A DNA stretch of 7,011 nt, taken from NCBI GenBank assembly GCA_002291875.1, contig DBAV01000200.1, positions 1-7,011 on the forward strand. The letters are read 5' to 3'. How positions within the stretch are numbered: the first letter of the stretch is position 1; each line of letters begins with the position of its first letter. Position numbers and translations under genes: made by a program. A model generated the notes under the pieces. The model was not told the DNA's origin, did not search any database, and saw only the letters and a list, made by a program, of their open reading frames with translations. This document shows positions 1 to 5,055 of this stretch, in pieces. Source of the DNA: Hyphomonadaceae bacterium UBA1001 (lineage in GTDB: Bacteria > Pseudomonadota > Alphaproteobacteria > Caulobacterales > Aquidulcibacteraceae).

Positions 1-22
1 GCACGGAGGCCCGCGCTCCGGC

Positions 23-1123
23 TCAGCGGTGCAGCAGCCAGTCCGCCCCGCGCGCGACGACGTCGTGCCCGCGCGTCCACACGGCCCGCTTCCATTCGGG
101 GGTGTCGGTGAAGAAGGCGCGCAGGCATTCGGCGCGGATCGCCCCTGCATCCGGACCCTCGGGGTCGCCGTGCACGTGCAGCCAGCTGGACGCCTGGGTG
201 GCGCGGAACACGGTCAACGGATCCTCGGTGCCGAATTCCAGCGCCACCGCGTGCACCTGCGCCGGGGCCAGCATGGGGCGCAGCGCCACGTCCAGCGTCC
301 CCTCGAGGTCGGCCGACACCGACGAGCCGTCCGCGGTGGTGCGGATCTCGTCGCCCCAGATCGCCTGCAGGCCCGCATGGGCCGGCGTGCCCGGCACGGT
401 CGAGCAGATGATCTCGCCATGGCCCGAGGGCCCCAGCCCGGTGTGCATGTCCACCACCACCACCCGGTGCGCGCCCTGAACGGCGGCGCGCAGCAGCGCC
501 TTCAGCGTCAGCCGGGACCAGCTGGACCGCGTGCCGCCGAAATACATGCCCTGGGGGTGGCGGTACTGCCCGGCCGTCATCGCATGCTGGAGCGCGGGAT
601 AGCCATGATCGCGGGTGTACTCCATCAGCGCGATCTGCGCAGCTTCCAGCGTGGCCGCATCGCGCGTCGGCGGCGCGGCGGCGTGCGCCAGCGCGTCATA
701 GCCCGGATTGGCCGGCAGCGGGCCCGACCAGTCCGCCACATAATTGCGGTTCAGGTCGATATTCTCCTCGTTGAAGCGGGTATTCCAGGCAAAGCCATAG
801 GGGTTGTGGGCGTGCACCAGCACCACCCGCAGGCCTGCCTGCGCCCACCCCGCCGCCGCGCCCGATCGCAGCAGGCCCGCCTGGATGCCCGAGCCGCAAT
901 GGCCCTCGGGCCCATGGGTGCCGGAAATCACCACCAGTGCGTCCGCGCCCTCGGGGCCGGCGGTCGCCATGTCCATGTGCAGGTCATGCCCGCCCGGCCC
1001 GTTCGCGCCGGGGTGGCGTTCCGACCTGATGGTGAAGCCGGCGTCCGCCGCAGCCGCCAGAAACGCGGCGCGGGCGGCGCGATAGTCGCCGGGGAACAGC
1101 TCAAGGGGATCGATCTGGTGCAT
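23..1123 (-). CDS. DUF2817 family (M14-like) zinc carboxypeptidase/hydrolase
   Basis: The 366-residue product reads as a DUF2817 protein, a branch of the M14 zinc carboxypeptidase/succinylglutamate-desuccinylase fold. Visible motifs are GTHGPEGH (residues 68-75, with H70 and E73 as the predicted HxxE zinc pair), NPYGFAWNTRFNEENIDLNR (107-126, substrate-side Asn/Arg loop), VDMHTGLGP (224-232, H227 as likely third zinc ligand) and ALEFGTE (294-300, a Glu in the usual catalytic position). There is no signal peptide or membrane segment, so it is probably cytoplasmic. The substrate is unknown; family members are assumed to cleave small amide or peptide substrates. I chose the ATG at 1123 because the conserved N-terminus (LELFPGDYRAARAAFL) begins just after it. 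A GTG two codons upstream (1129), with a G-rich stretch about 9 nt before it, is an alternative. It is separated from the next leftward gene by a repeat-filled gap, so it is probably transcribed on its own. The family is secure; the function is not. Confidence 0.88.
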   Translation of the reverse strand: MHQIDPLELFPGDYRAARAAFLAAAADAGFTIRSERHPGANGPGGHDLHMDMATAGPEGADALVVISGTHGPEGHCGSGIQAGLLRSGAAAGWAQAGLRVVLVHAHNPYGFAWNTRFNEENIDLNRNYVADWSGPLPANPGYDALAHAAAPPTRDAATLEAAQIALMEYTRDHGYPALQHAMTAGQYRHPQGMYFGGTRSSWSRLTLKALLRAAVQGAHRVVVVDMHTGLGPSGHGEIICSTVPGTPAHAGLQAIWGDEIRTTADGSSVSADLEGTLDVALRPMLAPAQVHAVALEFGTEDPLTVFRATQASSWLHVHGDPEGPDAGAIRAECLRAFFTDTPEWKRAVWTRGHDVVARGADWLLHR

Positions 1124-1226
1124 GGTCACCGGGTGTGGCCCACCCCGCCCCCATGGGCAAGCGGCCCTCTGGAACGGAACCGTCCACGCAGGCCTACGGC
1201 CGTGGTCTTGACGGTCCAAGCGCAAT

Positions 1227-1277
1227 GGATGGGTCCCGGATGCGTCTTCGCTTCGCTCAGCCGTTCCGGGGTGACGG
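1227..1277 (+). repeat. Y unit, copy 1 (51-bp palindromic intergenic repeat)
   Basis: This is a solitary copy of the 51-bp unit that ends each composite repeat. It runs from GGATGGGTCCCGGA to CCGGGGTGACGG. The arms TCCCGGA (1234-1240) and TCCGGGG (1265-1271) can pair, with one wobble pair at the end. Compared by eye with the copy at 1416-1466 it differs at two positions, one of which changes A to G in the right arm. Confidence 0.85.
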
Positions 1278-1320
1278 TTCCTTTTCTTCCTCAACCAAAA
1301 AAGAACGGCCGTCACCCCGG
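1266..1320. terminator. Possible bidirectional terminator: 12-bp inverted repeat with T and A tracts
   Basis: CCGGGGTGACGG (1266-1277) and CCGTCACCCCGG (1309-1320) are perfect inverted repeats. Just inside the arms lie a T-rich tract on the left (1278-1289) and an A-rich tract on the right (1295-1305). The arms come from two different repeat units: the end of Y copy 1 and the start of the composite X unit. In the leftward direction, the X hairpin followed by the T run (complement of 1296-1301) could end transcripts from the infC-metallopeptidase pair. The T runs are not immediately against a stem, so intrinsic termination is only a possibility. Confidence 0.35.
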
Positions 1321-1480
1321 GCCCGCGCAGCGGGAACCGGGGCCCATCCCGCGTGCCCTGCAAGTGATCTGAGACCGCGGAAGCTCGGCCATTTTTCTTT
1401 CAGCCCCAGCGCAGGGGATGGGTCCCGGATGCGTCTTCGCTGCGCTCAGCCGTTCCGGGATGACGGCCCTCTTTTTTGTA
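1310..1480 (+). repeat. Composite palindromic repeat X+Y, copy A
   Basis: The left half (X) folds as a nested hairpin: CCCCGG (1315-1320) with CCGGGG (1337-1342), and inside it CCCGC (1322-1326) with GCGGG (1330-1334) around a GCA loop. A conserved tail follows (GCCCTGCAAGTGATCTG). After a more variable centre comes a small CCCC/GGGG hairpin (1404-1417), then the 51-bp Y unit (1416-1466; arms TCCCGGA 1423-1429 and TCCGGGA 1454-1460) and a T tract (1472-1477). The same order, orientation and spacing recur at 5976-6145. The structure resembles REP/BIME-type or MITE-like intergenic elements, but I cannot assign it to a named family. Confidence 0.88.
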
Positions 1481-1494
1481 ATGAAACGAACCTG

Positions 1495-1527
1495 ATCCGG
1501 GGCGCGCGCAGCGGGAACCGGGATGAC
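1495..1527 (+). repeat. Degenerate X-unit remnant
   Basis: Seventeen bases from GCGCAGCGGG to ACCGGG (1506-1522) are identical to the X hairpin at 1325-1341. The left arm has changed to CCGGGGCGCGC, so the nested hairpin is disrupted. The right end continues as ATGACGG, which is how a Y unit ends. It looks like a decayed or recombinant X/Y piece next to the stop codon of the metallopeptidase gene. Confidence 0.6.
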
Positions 1528-1541
1528 GGAAGCACTGGGGG

Positions 1542-2219
1542 TCAGCGCAGCCAGCGCAGCACGTTCAGTGCCGACCACAGGGCGCCGGCCACATAGGTCA
1601 TGGCTGCGGCCAGCAGCACCTCGCGTGCGGCGGGCATGTCGGCATCGTCCAGATACCCGCCCCGGCGCAGCGTCGGCAATGCGCGGCGAAAGCTGGCGTC
1701 CACCTCGGTCGGCAGGGTGACCGCGTGCATCAGCACCTCGACCAGCAGCAGCATGGCGCCCGCCGCCAGCTGCAGCGCGAACAGCAGGGGCGAGCGCACG
1801 AAGATGGCGATCACCGGCGCGCTGGCCAGCACGGCAAAGGCCACGCGGCGCACCCATACCGTGTCGCGCGCCCAGGTCACGCGCGCCATCAGCGCCCGGT
1901 CGCCGTCGCGGTGCTGAAGCGCGTGGCCGACCTCGTGCGCGGCAATGGTGACGGCGGCCACGCTGCGGCCCTCGAAGTGCTCGGGGCTGAGCCGCACCGC
2001 ACGCGCCTCGGGATCATAATGGTCGGCGCCGGGCGCGCAGGCCTCGACCTTGACGTCGACCAGGCCCTCCTGGTCCAGCAGGTGGCGCGCCAGCTCGCCG
2101 CCCGTGCCGCGGAACTCGGGCCGCGCAACGCCGTGGCGCTTGAGCACCGAGCGCACCCACAGCTGTGGCGCCACCAGCAGCACGCCCAGCACCGCAATGG
2201 TCAGGATCGCGACCAGCAC
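1542..2219 (-). CDS. YugP-type membrane neutral zinc metallopeptidase
   Basis: This 225-residue integral membrane protein matches the YugP/Zn_peptidase_2 family. Residues 1-19 form an N-terminal membrane segment. A cytosolic or peripheral region follows with DHYDPEARAVRLSP (66-79) and FEGRSVAAVTIAAHEVGHAL (82-101), whose HEVGH (95-99) is the zinc-binding HExxH motif. Two hydrophobic segments (about 126-141 and 145-166) come next, then LPTEVDAS (169-176), where E172 is a plausible further zinc ligand, and a final hydrophobic stretch (about 200-218). The start is a GTG, preceded by GGTGAGGA, which overlaps the infC stop codon; only 4 nt separate the genes. Translation is therefore probably coupled to infC. 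The length is typical of the family. The substrate is unknown; the family is predicted to cleave membrane-associated proteins. Confidence 0.9.
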   Translation of the reverse strand: MLVAILTIAVLGVLLVAPQLWVRSVLKRHGVARPEFRGTGGELARHLLDQEGLVDVKVEACAPGADHYDPEARAVRLSPEHFEGRSVAAVTIAAHEVGHALQHRDGDRALMARVTWARDTVWVRRVAFAVLASAPVIAIFVRSPLLFALQLAAGAMLLLVEVLMHAVTLPTEVDASFRRALPTLRRGGYLDDADMPAAREVLLAAAMTYVAGALWSALNVLRWLR

Positions 2220-2223
2220 GTCC

Positions 2224-2769
2224 TCACCCCGCGCGCGGGGCCATAACCATCACCACCTGGCGGCCCTCGAAACGGGGCTCCTGCTCGACCTTTGCGGTCT
2301 GTTCGAACTGCACGCGCACGCGCTCGAGCAGTTCCATGCCGAGGTGGGTGTGGGCCAGTTCGCGCCCGCGAAAGCGCAGGGTCACCTTGACCTTGTCGCC
2401 TTCCTCGAAGAACCGCTCCATCGCGCGGGTCTTCACCCCCAGATCGTGGTCGTCGATCATCGGGCGCAGCTTGATTTCCTTGATTTCGACGGCCTTGGCA
2501 TTCTTGCGCGCCTCGGCCTTCTTCTTCTGCTCGGCGAACTTGAACTTGCCATAGTCCATCACCTTGCAGACGGGTGGCACCGCCTGGGGCGCGACCTCGA
2601 CAAGGTCCAGCCCCGCCTCGTTCGCCACCTCGAGCGCTTCCTGGATGGACATCTCGCCCAGCTTTTCGCCGGCATCGTCGATCACCAGCACCCGGAAGGC
2701 CCGGATTTCCTGATTCACGCGCGGCCCGTCCTTGACGGGTGCCTGCGCGGCCATGGGTCTGCGTCCTAT
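2224..2769 (-). CDS. infC: Translation initiation factor IF-3, probable AUA start
   Basis: IF3 binds the 30S subunit, prevents premature 50S joining and checks the start codon and initiator tRNA. Counting from the ATG at 2754 (176 residues), the N-domain begins GPRVNQEIR (10-18) and includes LVEVAPQAVPPVCKVMDYGK (51-70). The lysine-rich linker follows (FAEQKKKAEARK), then the C-domain with IKEIKLRPMIDDHD (91-104), KVKVTLRFRGRE (121-132) and EGRQVVMVMAP (163-173). I place the start at an in-frame ATA (2767-2769), five codons upstream of the ATG. AGGAG lies exactly 8 nt before it, and the added residues GRRP resemble the Arg-Arg-Pro N-terminus common in alphaproteobacterial IF3. Rare starts are characteristic of infC and let IF3 repress itself. 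The fallback start is the ATG at 2754. It is followed by a coupled membrane metallopeptidase, not by rpmI-rplT. It diverges from the hydrolase-trmD genes. Confidence 0.95.
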   Translation of the reverse strand: MGRRPMAAQAPVKDGPRVNQEIRAFRVLVIDDAGEKLGEMSIQEALEVANEAGLDLVEVAPQAVPPVCKVMDYGKFKFAEQKKKAEARKNAKAVEIKEIKLRPMIDDHDLGVKTRAMERFFEEGDKVKVTLRFRGRELAHTHLGMELLERVRVQFEQTAKVEQEPRFEGRQVVMVMAPRAG

Positions 2770-2777
2770 GTGGCAAT

Positions 2778-2782
2778 CTCCT
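2778..2782 (-). promoter_or_regulatory. Shine-Dalgarno that points to an ATA start for infC
   Basis: Read on the minus strand this is AGGAG. Eight bases separate it from ATA (2767-2769), an ideal spacing, and 23 separate it from the ATG at 2754. A weaker AGGA overlaps the ATA codon 9 nt before the ATG, so the ATG is not excluded as the start. Confidence 0.6.
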
Positions 2783-2943
2783 GTGGATGCTCGCCGGGCG
2801 GGGCCGGCCGGAGGCGCGACGCACGGAGCGCCGGCGCGATGCGACGACAGATAAGGGATAAGCCGTGCAAAATCCATCACCCCGGACGCCGTGCGCAGCC
2901 CGCCATCACACGCGCCGGGTTGAGCCCGCCTTTGCCGTGGGAC

Positions 2944-3927
2944 ATGAACGCCGTCATGAGCCCCGCCGATGGCGTCCGCGTGGACGATCCCGACCTCGAT
3001 TCCCCCCTCGCCCGCCTTGCGGGTGCGCGCCCTCCGGCGCCCGACTGGTTCGCCGCCGCGCTGGCCCGGCGTGCGCACGCCTTTCAGGTGGTGTCGGACG
3101 GGGCGCGCCTGGACACGCGGGTCTGGCAGGGGCCGGGGCCGGACGCGCCGGGCCTGGTGCTGGTGCACGGCAATGGCGCGCATGTCGGATGGTGGGATTT
3201 CATCGCGCCCTTCTTTACGGACACCTGGACGGTGGCGGGGTTCTCGCTCTCGGGCATGGGGCAGTCCGACTGGCGGTCGCGCTATACCATGGAGCTGTTC
3301 GCCGACGAGGTGATCGCGGTCGCCCGCGCCGCGGGGCTGATGGACCGGGCGCAGCGGCCGGTGGTGGTCGCCCACAGCTTTGGCGGGGCGGTGGCGATGG
3401 CGGCCGCGGTGCGCGCGGGCGACACGCTGGGTGCGGCGGTGATCGTGGACACCCCCATCCATCCCCCCGGCCATGACGAAGGCGAGCGTGGCCCCCCGTC
3501 GCGGACGGGGCCGAACCGCATCTATCCGAGCGAGGCCGCGGCGCTGGCGCGCTTTCGGCTGGCGCCGCGCCAGCGCTGTGACAACGCCTTCCTGCTGGAC
3601 CATATCGCGCGCGGTTCGCTGAAACAGGTCGAAGCCGGGCCCGACCACCCCGCCGGCTGGCAGTGGCGGTTCGACCCCTTCCTCTGGCAGGGCTTTGATT
3701 TCGACGACCATGAGGGCTCGGCGCTGGGCCATGCACGCTGCCCGCTGGCCTTCATGTGGGGCGAGCAGTCGCGCCTGATGACACCGCCGGTCCTGGCGCA
3801 CATCCGGGCCCGCATGCCGCAGGCGCCCATGGTCGCCATTCCCCAGGCTGCCCATCACGTCATGCTGGACCAGCCCCTGGCCTTCGTGACCGCCGTCCGG
3901 GGCCTTCTGGCGGGGTGGCCGCGATGA
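2944..3927 (+). CDS. Alpha/beta-fold hydrolase
   Basis: The product is a 327-residue single-domain alpha/beta hydrolase. Landmarks are LVLVHGNGAHVGWW (71-84, oxyanion-hole HGNG), FSLSGMGQSDW (100-110), the nucleophile elbow VVAHSFGGAV (141-150, S145) and AAHHVMLDQP (302-311), with H304 or H305 as catalytic His. The usual acid position after strand 6 reads MWGEQSRLM (271-279), where the expected Asp is not present; E274 or another residue may serve. There is no signal peptide, so it is likely cytoplasmic. The substrate is unknown; this class includes esterases, epoxide hydrolases and C-C hydrolases. I used the ATG at 2944; ATG 2956 (MSPADG) is equally possible, and neither has a strong Shine-Dalgarno. 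Its stop overlaps the trmD start (ATGA), so the two are probably co-transcribed and translationally coupled. It occupies the place rimM usually holds. Confidence 0.85.
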   Translation: MNAVMSPADGVRVDDPDLDSPLARLAGARPPAPDWFAAALARRAHAFQVVSDGARLDTRVWQGPGPDAPGLVLVHGNGAHVGWWDFIAPFFTDTWTVAGFSLSGMGQSDWRSRYTMELFADEVIAVARAAGLMDRAQRPVVVAHSFGGAVAMAAAVRAGDTLGAAVIVDTPIHPPGHDEGERGPPSRTGPNRIYPSEAAALARFRLAPRQRCDNAFLLDHIARGSLKQVEAGPDHPAGWQWRFDPFLWQGFDFDDHEGSALGHARCPLAFMWGEQSRLMTPPVLAHIRARMPQAPMVAIPQAAHHVMLDQPLAFVTAVRGLLAGWPR

Positions 3928-4601
3928 GCTGGCGCGCCAGTGTCGTGACCCTGTTCCCCGAGGCGTTTCCCGGCACGCTGGGGCTCTCGGTGATTGGCCG
4001 CGGGCTGGGCCAGGGTGCGTGGAGCCTCGACACCGTCGACCTGCGCGCCTTTTCCGACAACCGCTATGGTTCGGTCGACGACACCCCGGCTGGGGGCGGG
4101 GCCGGGCTGGTGATCCGCCCCGACATCGCGGCGGCCGCACTGGACAGCCTGCCGCCCGATGACCGCCCGCGCCTCTACCCCTCGCCGCGGGGGCGCCCCT
4201 TCACACAGGCCCAGGCACGCGCCTGGGCGGACGGGCCGGGGCTGGTGATCCTGTGCGGGCGCTTCGAAGGGTTGGACCAGCGGGTGATCGAGGCGCGCGG
4301 CCTGAACGAGGTGTGCGTCGGTGAGGCCGTGCTGGCGGGCGGCGAGGTGGCCGCCATGCTGATCCTCGAGGCGTGCGCGCGCCTGCTGCCGGGCGTGGTG
4401 GGCAATGCCGCCAGCCTGACGGAGGAGAGCTTCGAGGACGGCCTGCTCGAGCACGACCTCTATACCCGCCCGCGCGAATGGGAGGGGCGCGTGATCCCCG
4501 AAATCCTGCTCTCGGGCGACCATGCCCGCATCGCGGCCTGGAAGCGCGCCGAACGCGAACGGATCACGCGTGAGCGACGGTCGGGCGCGAACAATCCTTG
4601 A
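3924..4601 (+). CDS. trmD: tRNA (guanine37-N1)-methyltransferase TrmD
   Basis: TrmD methylates N1 of G37 in tRNAs using S-adenosylmethionine, which prevents +1 frameshifting. The 225-residue product has the SPOUT trefoil-knot landmarks: VTLFPEAF (8-15), DDTPAGGGAGLVIRPD (52-67), VILCGRFEGLDQRVIEA (108-124), VGEAVLAGGEVAAM (132-145), LLPGVVGN (154-161), SFEDGLLEHDLYTRP (169-183) and IPEILLSGDHARIAAW (191-206). The E. coli catalytic base D169 aligns with a glutamate here (E168). The protein ends RERRSGANNP, somewhat short of E. coli TrmD and unlike the RRPDL-type ending I would expect. The ATG overlaps the hydrolase stop by 4 nt, with a G-rich stretch (3911-3918) as possible ribosome-binding site. 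Its own stop codon overlaps the -35 element of the toxin-antitoxin promoter. rimM and rpsP are not immediately upstream. Confidence 0.97.
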   Translation: MSWRASVVTLFPEAFPGTLGLSVIGRGLGQGAWSLDTVDLRAFSDNRYGSVDDTPAGGGAGLVIRPDIAAAALDSLPPDDRPRLYPSPRGRPFTQAQARAWADGPGLVILCGRFEGLDQRVIEARGLNEVCVGEAVLAGGEVAAMLILEACARLLPGVVGNAASLTEESFEDGLLEHDLYTRPREWEGRVIPEILLSGDHARIAAWKRAERERITRERRSGANNP

Positions 4602-4632
4602 CACGAAGTTCGTGAGTTCGTAAGTTCGTGAC
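4598..4632 (+). promoter_or_regulatory. Toxin-antitoxin promoter with overlapping operator-like repeats
   Basis: A consensus TTGACA (4598-4603) overlaps the trmD stop codon. Exactly 17 bp later comes TAAGTT (4621-4626), a weak -10. A transcript would start about 4633, the A of the antitoxin ATG, and no Shine-Dalgarno is present, so a leaderless mRNA is likely. Overlying the promoter are three tandem 8-bp repeats AGTTCGTR (4607-4614, 4615-4622, 4623-4630), a perfect palindrome CACGAA-G-TTCGTG (4602-4614), and an outer dyad of TGACACGAA (4599-4607) with TTCGTGACA (4625-4633), matching at 8 of 9 positions. This layout suits autorepression by a ribbon-helix-helix antitoxin, which is inferred. Confidence 0.6.
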
Positions 4633-5055
4633 ATGCCCAACGTCACCATCAGCATGGACGCCGACACCCTGGCCTGGGTGCGCATCGAGGCCGCCAAGCT
4701 CGGGATGAGCGTGTCACGCTGGGTCGGCCGCGCCCTCGGCGAATACCGTAACATCCGCCCCGACCCCGAACTGCGTGCCCGTCAACGTGCGGCCCTGGAA
4801 CGGTTCCTGGCGCACCCGGGTGTCGATCTGGGATATGACGAAGTCCGTCTGACAAAGGACGAGATCAACGATCGTGATGCACTTCGTCGATTCGAACGTG
4901 ATCATCCACTCGATGGATACCCGCACGCCGGACAAGCACCGTCGGGCGCGCGACTGGCTGAGGTCCCTTCAGACCAGCGGGAGCATGGTACTGAGCGTGC
5001 AGGGACTGACCGAAACCTATTCGGTGATGTGCCGCCTGTTGGTCCGCGGTCCTGA
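4633..5055 (+). CDS. Ribbon-helix-helix (CopG/VapB-like) antitoxin with out-of-register C-terminal extension
   Basis: The N-terminus is a compact ribbon-helix-helix DNA-binding fold: strand NVTISMD (3-9), helix DTLAWVRIEAAKLG (11-24), turn MSVS (25-28) and helix RWVGRALGEYR (29-39). A charged linker and toxin-binding region follow to about residue 81 (LTKDEINDR). Antitoxins of this kind normally stop beside the toxin start. Here the frame runs on to residue 140, overlapping the toxin gene by 179 nt, and the last 59 residues look like an out-of-frame reading of the toxin. A TGA at 4875-4877 would form the usual TGATG overlap but is one frame away, so an indel near the end is likely. The expected role is to neutralise the PIN toxin and repress the promoter at 4598-4632. 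No Shine-Dalgarno precedes the ATG. Base composition is visibly less GC-rich than its neighbours, fitting acquisition. Confidence 0.75.
   Translation: MPNVTISMDADTLAWVRIEAAKLGMSVSRWVGRALGEYRNIRPDPELRARQRAALERFLAHPGVDLGYDEVRLTKDEINDRDALRRFERDHPLDGYPHAGQAPSGARLAEVPSDQREHGTERAGTDRNLFGDVPPVGPRS

Larger units (their letters stand above)
1124..1541. repeat. Gene-free interval filled with palindromic repeats (order Y-X-Y-partial X)
   Basis: No credible gene lies in these 418 bases between two leftward genes. From left to right it holds an imperfect hairpin (ACCGTC at 1179-1184 against GACGGT at 1210-1215), a first 51-bp Y unit (1227-1277), an A/T-rich spacer, a full composite X+Y repeat (1310-1480), and a degenerate X remnant (1495-1527) running nearly to the stop codon of the metallopeptidase. 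Open frames crossing the interval are low-complexity translations of the repeats and of GC-rich DNA. The promoter of the DUF2817 gene should lie between about 1124 and 1226, but I see no convincing -35/-10 pair there. Confidence 0.8.

Noticed and set aside
1..22. CGGAG/CTCCG hairpin just after the DUF2817 stop codon as a terminator
   Set aside because: The stem is only 5 bp and the window ends before any T tract could be seen.
29..1372. Long plus-strand open frame antisense to the DUF2817 gene
   Set aside because: Its translation is Arg/Gly/Ala/His-rich with no domain, and it mirrors a minus-strand gene with clear zinc-hydrolase motifs. It is a high-GC shadow that also runs through the repeats.
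1135..1596. Plus-strand frame of 153 codons across the gap between the two leftward genes
   Set aside because: It is made almost entirely of translated X and Y repeat units, with duplicated peptide stretches. There is no ribosome-binding site or recognisable domain.
2050..2943. Upstream extension of the alpha/beta hydrolase frame, giving 625 codons
   Set aside because: The extension is antisense to infC and the metallopeptidase and has non-protein-like composition. Hydrolase homology starts only after about 2944.
2770..2943. Promoters in the infC/hydrolase divergent gap
   Set aside because: A/T-richer hexamers occur around 2848-2878 (GATAAG, and TTGCAC on the minus strand), but no pair has acceptable spacing and match, so none is listed.
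2944..3927. Naming the hydrolase bchO (magnesium-chelatase-associated hydrolase)
   Set aside because: It shares the general fold, but no bacteriochlorophyll genes are nearby and no specific motif supports it.
2770..4140. Upstream extension of the infC frame, giving 638 codons
   Set aside because: It is antisense to the hydrolase and the start of trmD. IF3 homology and the Shine-Dalgarno place the real start at 2769 or 2754.
4607..4630. Three 8-bp tandem repeats as a CRISPR or microsatellite
   Set aside because: They are too short and have no spacers. Their position on the antitoxin promoter fits an operator better.
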